Below, piece by piece: positions 6,459-6,974 of a stretch of DNA of 6,974 nt. This DNA comes from Candidatus Thorarchaeota archaeon (GTDB taxonomy: Archaea; Asgardarchaeota; Thorarchaeia; Thorarchaeales; Thorarchaeaceae). Under the pieces are notes generated by a model. It was not told where the DNA came from, did no database searches, and saw only the letters and a program-made list of their open reading frames with translations. The stretch spans positions 1 through 6,974 of the forward strand of contig JAGSHP010000342.1 in the NCBI GenBank assembly GCA_029855925.1, written 5' to 3'. The position numbers were made by a program, and so were the translations under genes. Each line of letters opens with the position of its first letter. Position 1 is the stretch's first letter.

Positions 6459-6974
6459 ATGATGAGCGAAGTATACGCGTGTGGTAATTGTGGTGGGGCA
6501 TTGGATGTCAAGAAAGGGGAGTCGATAGTGGAGTGTCCCTACTGTGGATTCAAGAATGAAGTGTCTCAACTCAAGGTCGACATGGACGCGTTCAAACAGG
6601 AGGTGCAGTCATGGCTTGTGGATCTTGGTGTTACTGCTCAGGCTGGTGTTGACGCGGGGCTGAGACGACTGTACTTCAACAATGAGATTTATCCTGACCT
6701 CGTTACACAGCTGGCGAACATCGTATCAAACACGGATGACATCCTCGACTATCCCCTGGTGTACCTGTCAATATACAAGAAGTTCCCTGACCTAGGACTG
6801 CGTCGTGAATGGTCTGCAGACATAGGCAAGCCAATGAAGGACTATGCTCGTCGTCTTGGCGCCCCTGACCTTCTTGCATTCGCCCCTGATGCTGAGAGCA
6901 AGCGAAAGATTCTTGATCTCCGACTGCAGGCACTGATGATTCCAACCCTTCTAGACATCGTCAATCTCAACGAG
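6459..6974 (+). CDS. Zinc-ribbon protein of unknown function, 3' end beyond the window
   Basis: The frame is open for 172 codons to the last base, so the protein is truncated by the window edge and its full length is unknown. At the N-terminus lies a compact zinc ribbon: CGNC (residues 8-11) and CPYC (26-29), 14 residues apart, of the rubredoxin/TFIIB-like knuckle type. The rest (about 35-172) is predicted helical, with conserved-looking aromatic and proline segments such as EIYPDL (76-81). No catalytic motif, signal or membrane span is visible. The start is either of two adjacent ATGs (6459 or 6462), both served by the AGGAGGT site. It follows the CxxC/CxxC gene by 10 bases, so the two products probably act together. 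Zinc ribbons of this type bind nucleic acid, protein partners or serve structure; which applies here cannot be told. Confidence 0.85.
   Translation, partial: MMSEVYACGNCGGALDVKKGESIVECPYCGFKNEVSQLKVDMDAFKQEVQSWLVDLGVTAQAGVDAGLRRLYFNNEIYPDLVTQLANIVSNTDDILDYPLVYLSIYKKFPDLGLRREWSADIGKPMKDYARRLGAPDLLAFAPDAESKRKILDLRLQALMIPTLLDIVNLNE

Noticed and set aside
6703..6945. Minus-strand open frame of 80 codons near the right edge.
   Set aside because: It is antisense to the open zinc-ribbon gene, which has a strong ribosome site and the two cysteine pairs.

Overview
The window looks archaeal. Three observations support this: a geranylgeranyl-reductase-family flavoprotein (the enzyme class that saturates archaeal isoprenoid lipids), two very large secreted parallel beta-helix proteins with thrombospondin-type-3 calcium repeats and a C-terminal membrane anchor (a common archaeal surface architecture), and zinc-ribbon proteins preceded by an AGGAGGT Shine-Dalgarno. 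The overall style recalls uncultured Asgard archaea such as Thorarchaeota, but that assignment is an impression from protein style and is weak; other Euryarchaeota-like lineages remain possible.

Layout: 1-139 is an AT-rich gap with no gene that I can support. Three genes then lie in tandem on the minus strand, transcribed right to left: beta-helix protein A (3512-5401 by my start choice), beta-helix protein B (1428-3401) and the FAD-dependent geranylgeranyl-reductase-like enzyme (140-1339, TTG start). The gaps between them are 110 and 88 bases. A divergent intergenic region of about 120 bases (5402-5521) holds an 18-base inverted repeat. From there two plus-strand genes run rightward as an apparent operon: a 308-residue helical protein with a split CxxC/CxxC zinc site (5522-6448), and, 10 bases later, a zinc-ribbon protein (6459 onward) that runs off the right edge still open.

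How the genes may work together: the two beta-helix proteins are clearly diverged paralogues. Both start with a signal sequence, share an N-terminal PGNG[TS]A motif, carry seven helical coils, then a same-sized NGK...GQ insert, then 12 (B) or 11 (A) further coils, two calcium-type repeats, one membrane span and a basic tail. They should sit outside the cell anchored in the membrane. The lipid reductase next to them acts on membrane lipids, so the minus-strand block could be loosely concerned with the cell envelope, but nothing in the sequence proves a shared pathway. The plus-strand pair has no recognisable function; two cysteine-pair proteins in a coupled operon suggest a nucleic-acid or protein-binding role. 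No RNA gene, CRISPR array, insertion sequence or attachment site was found.
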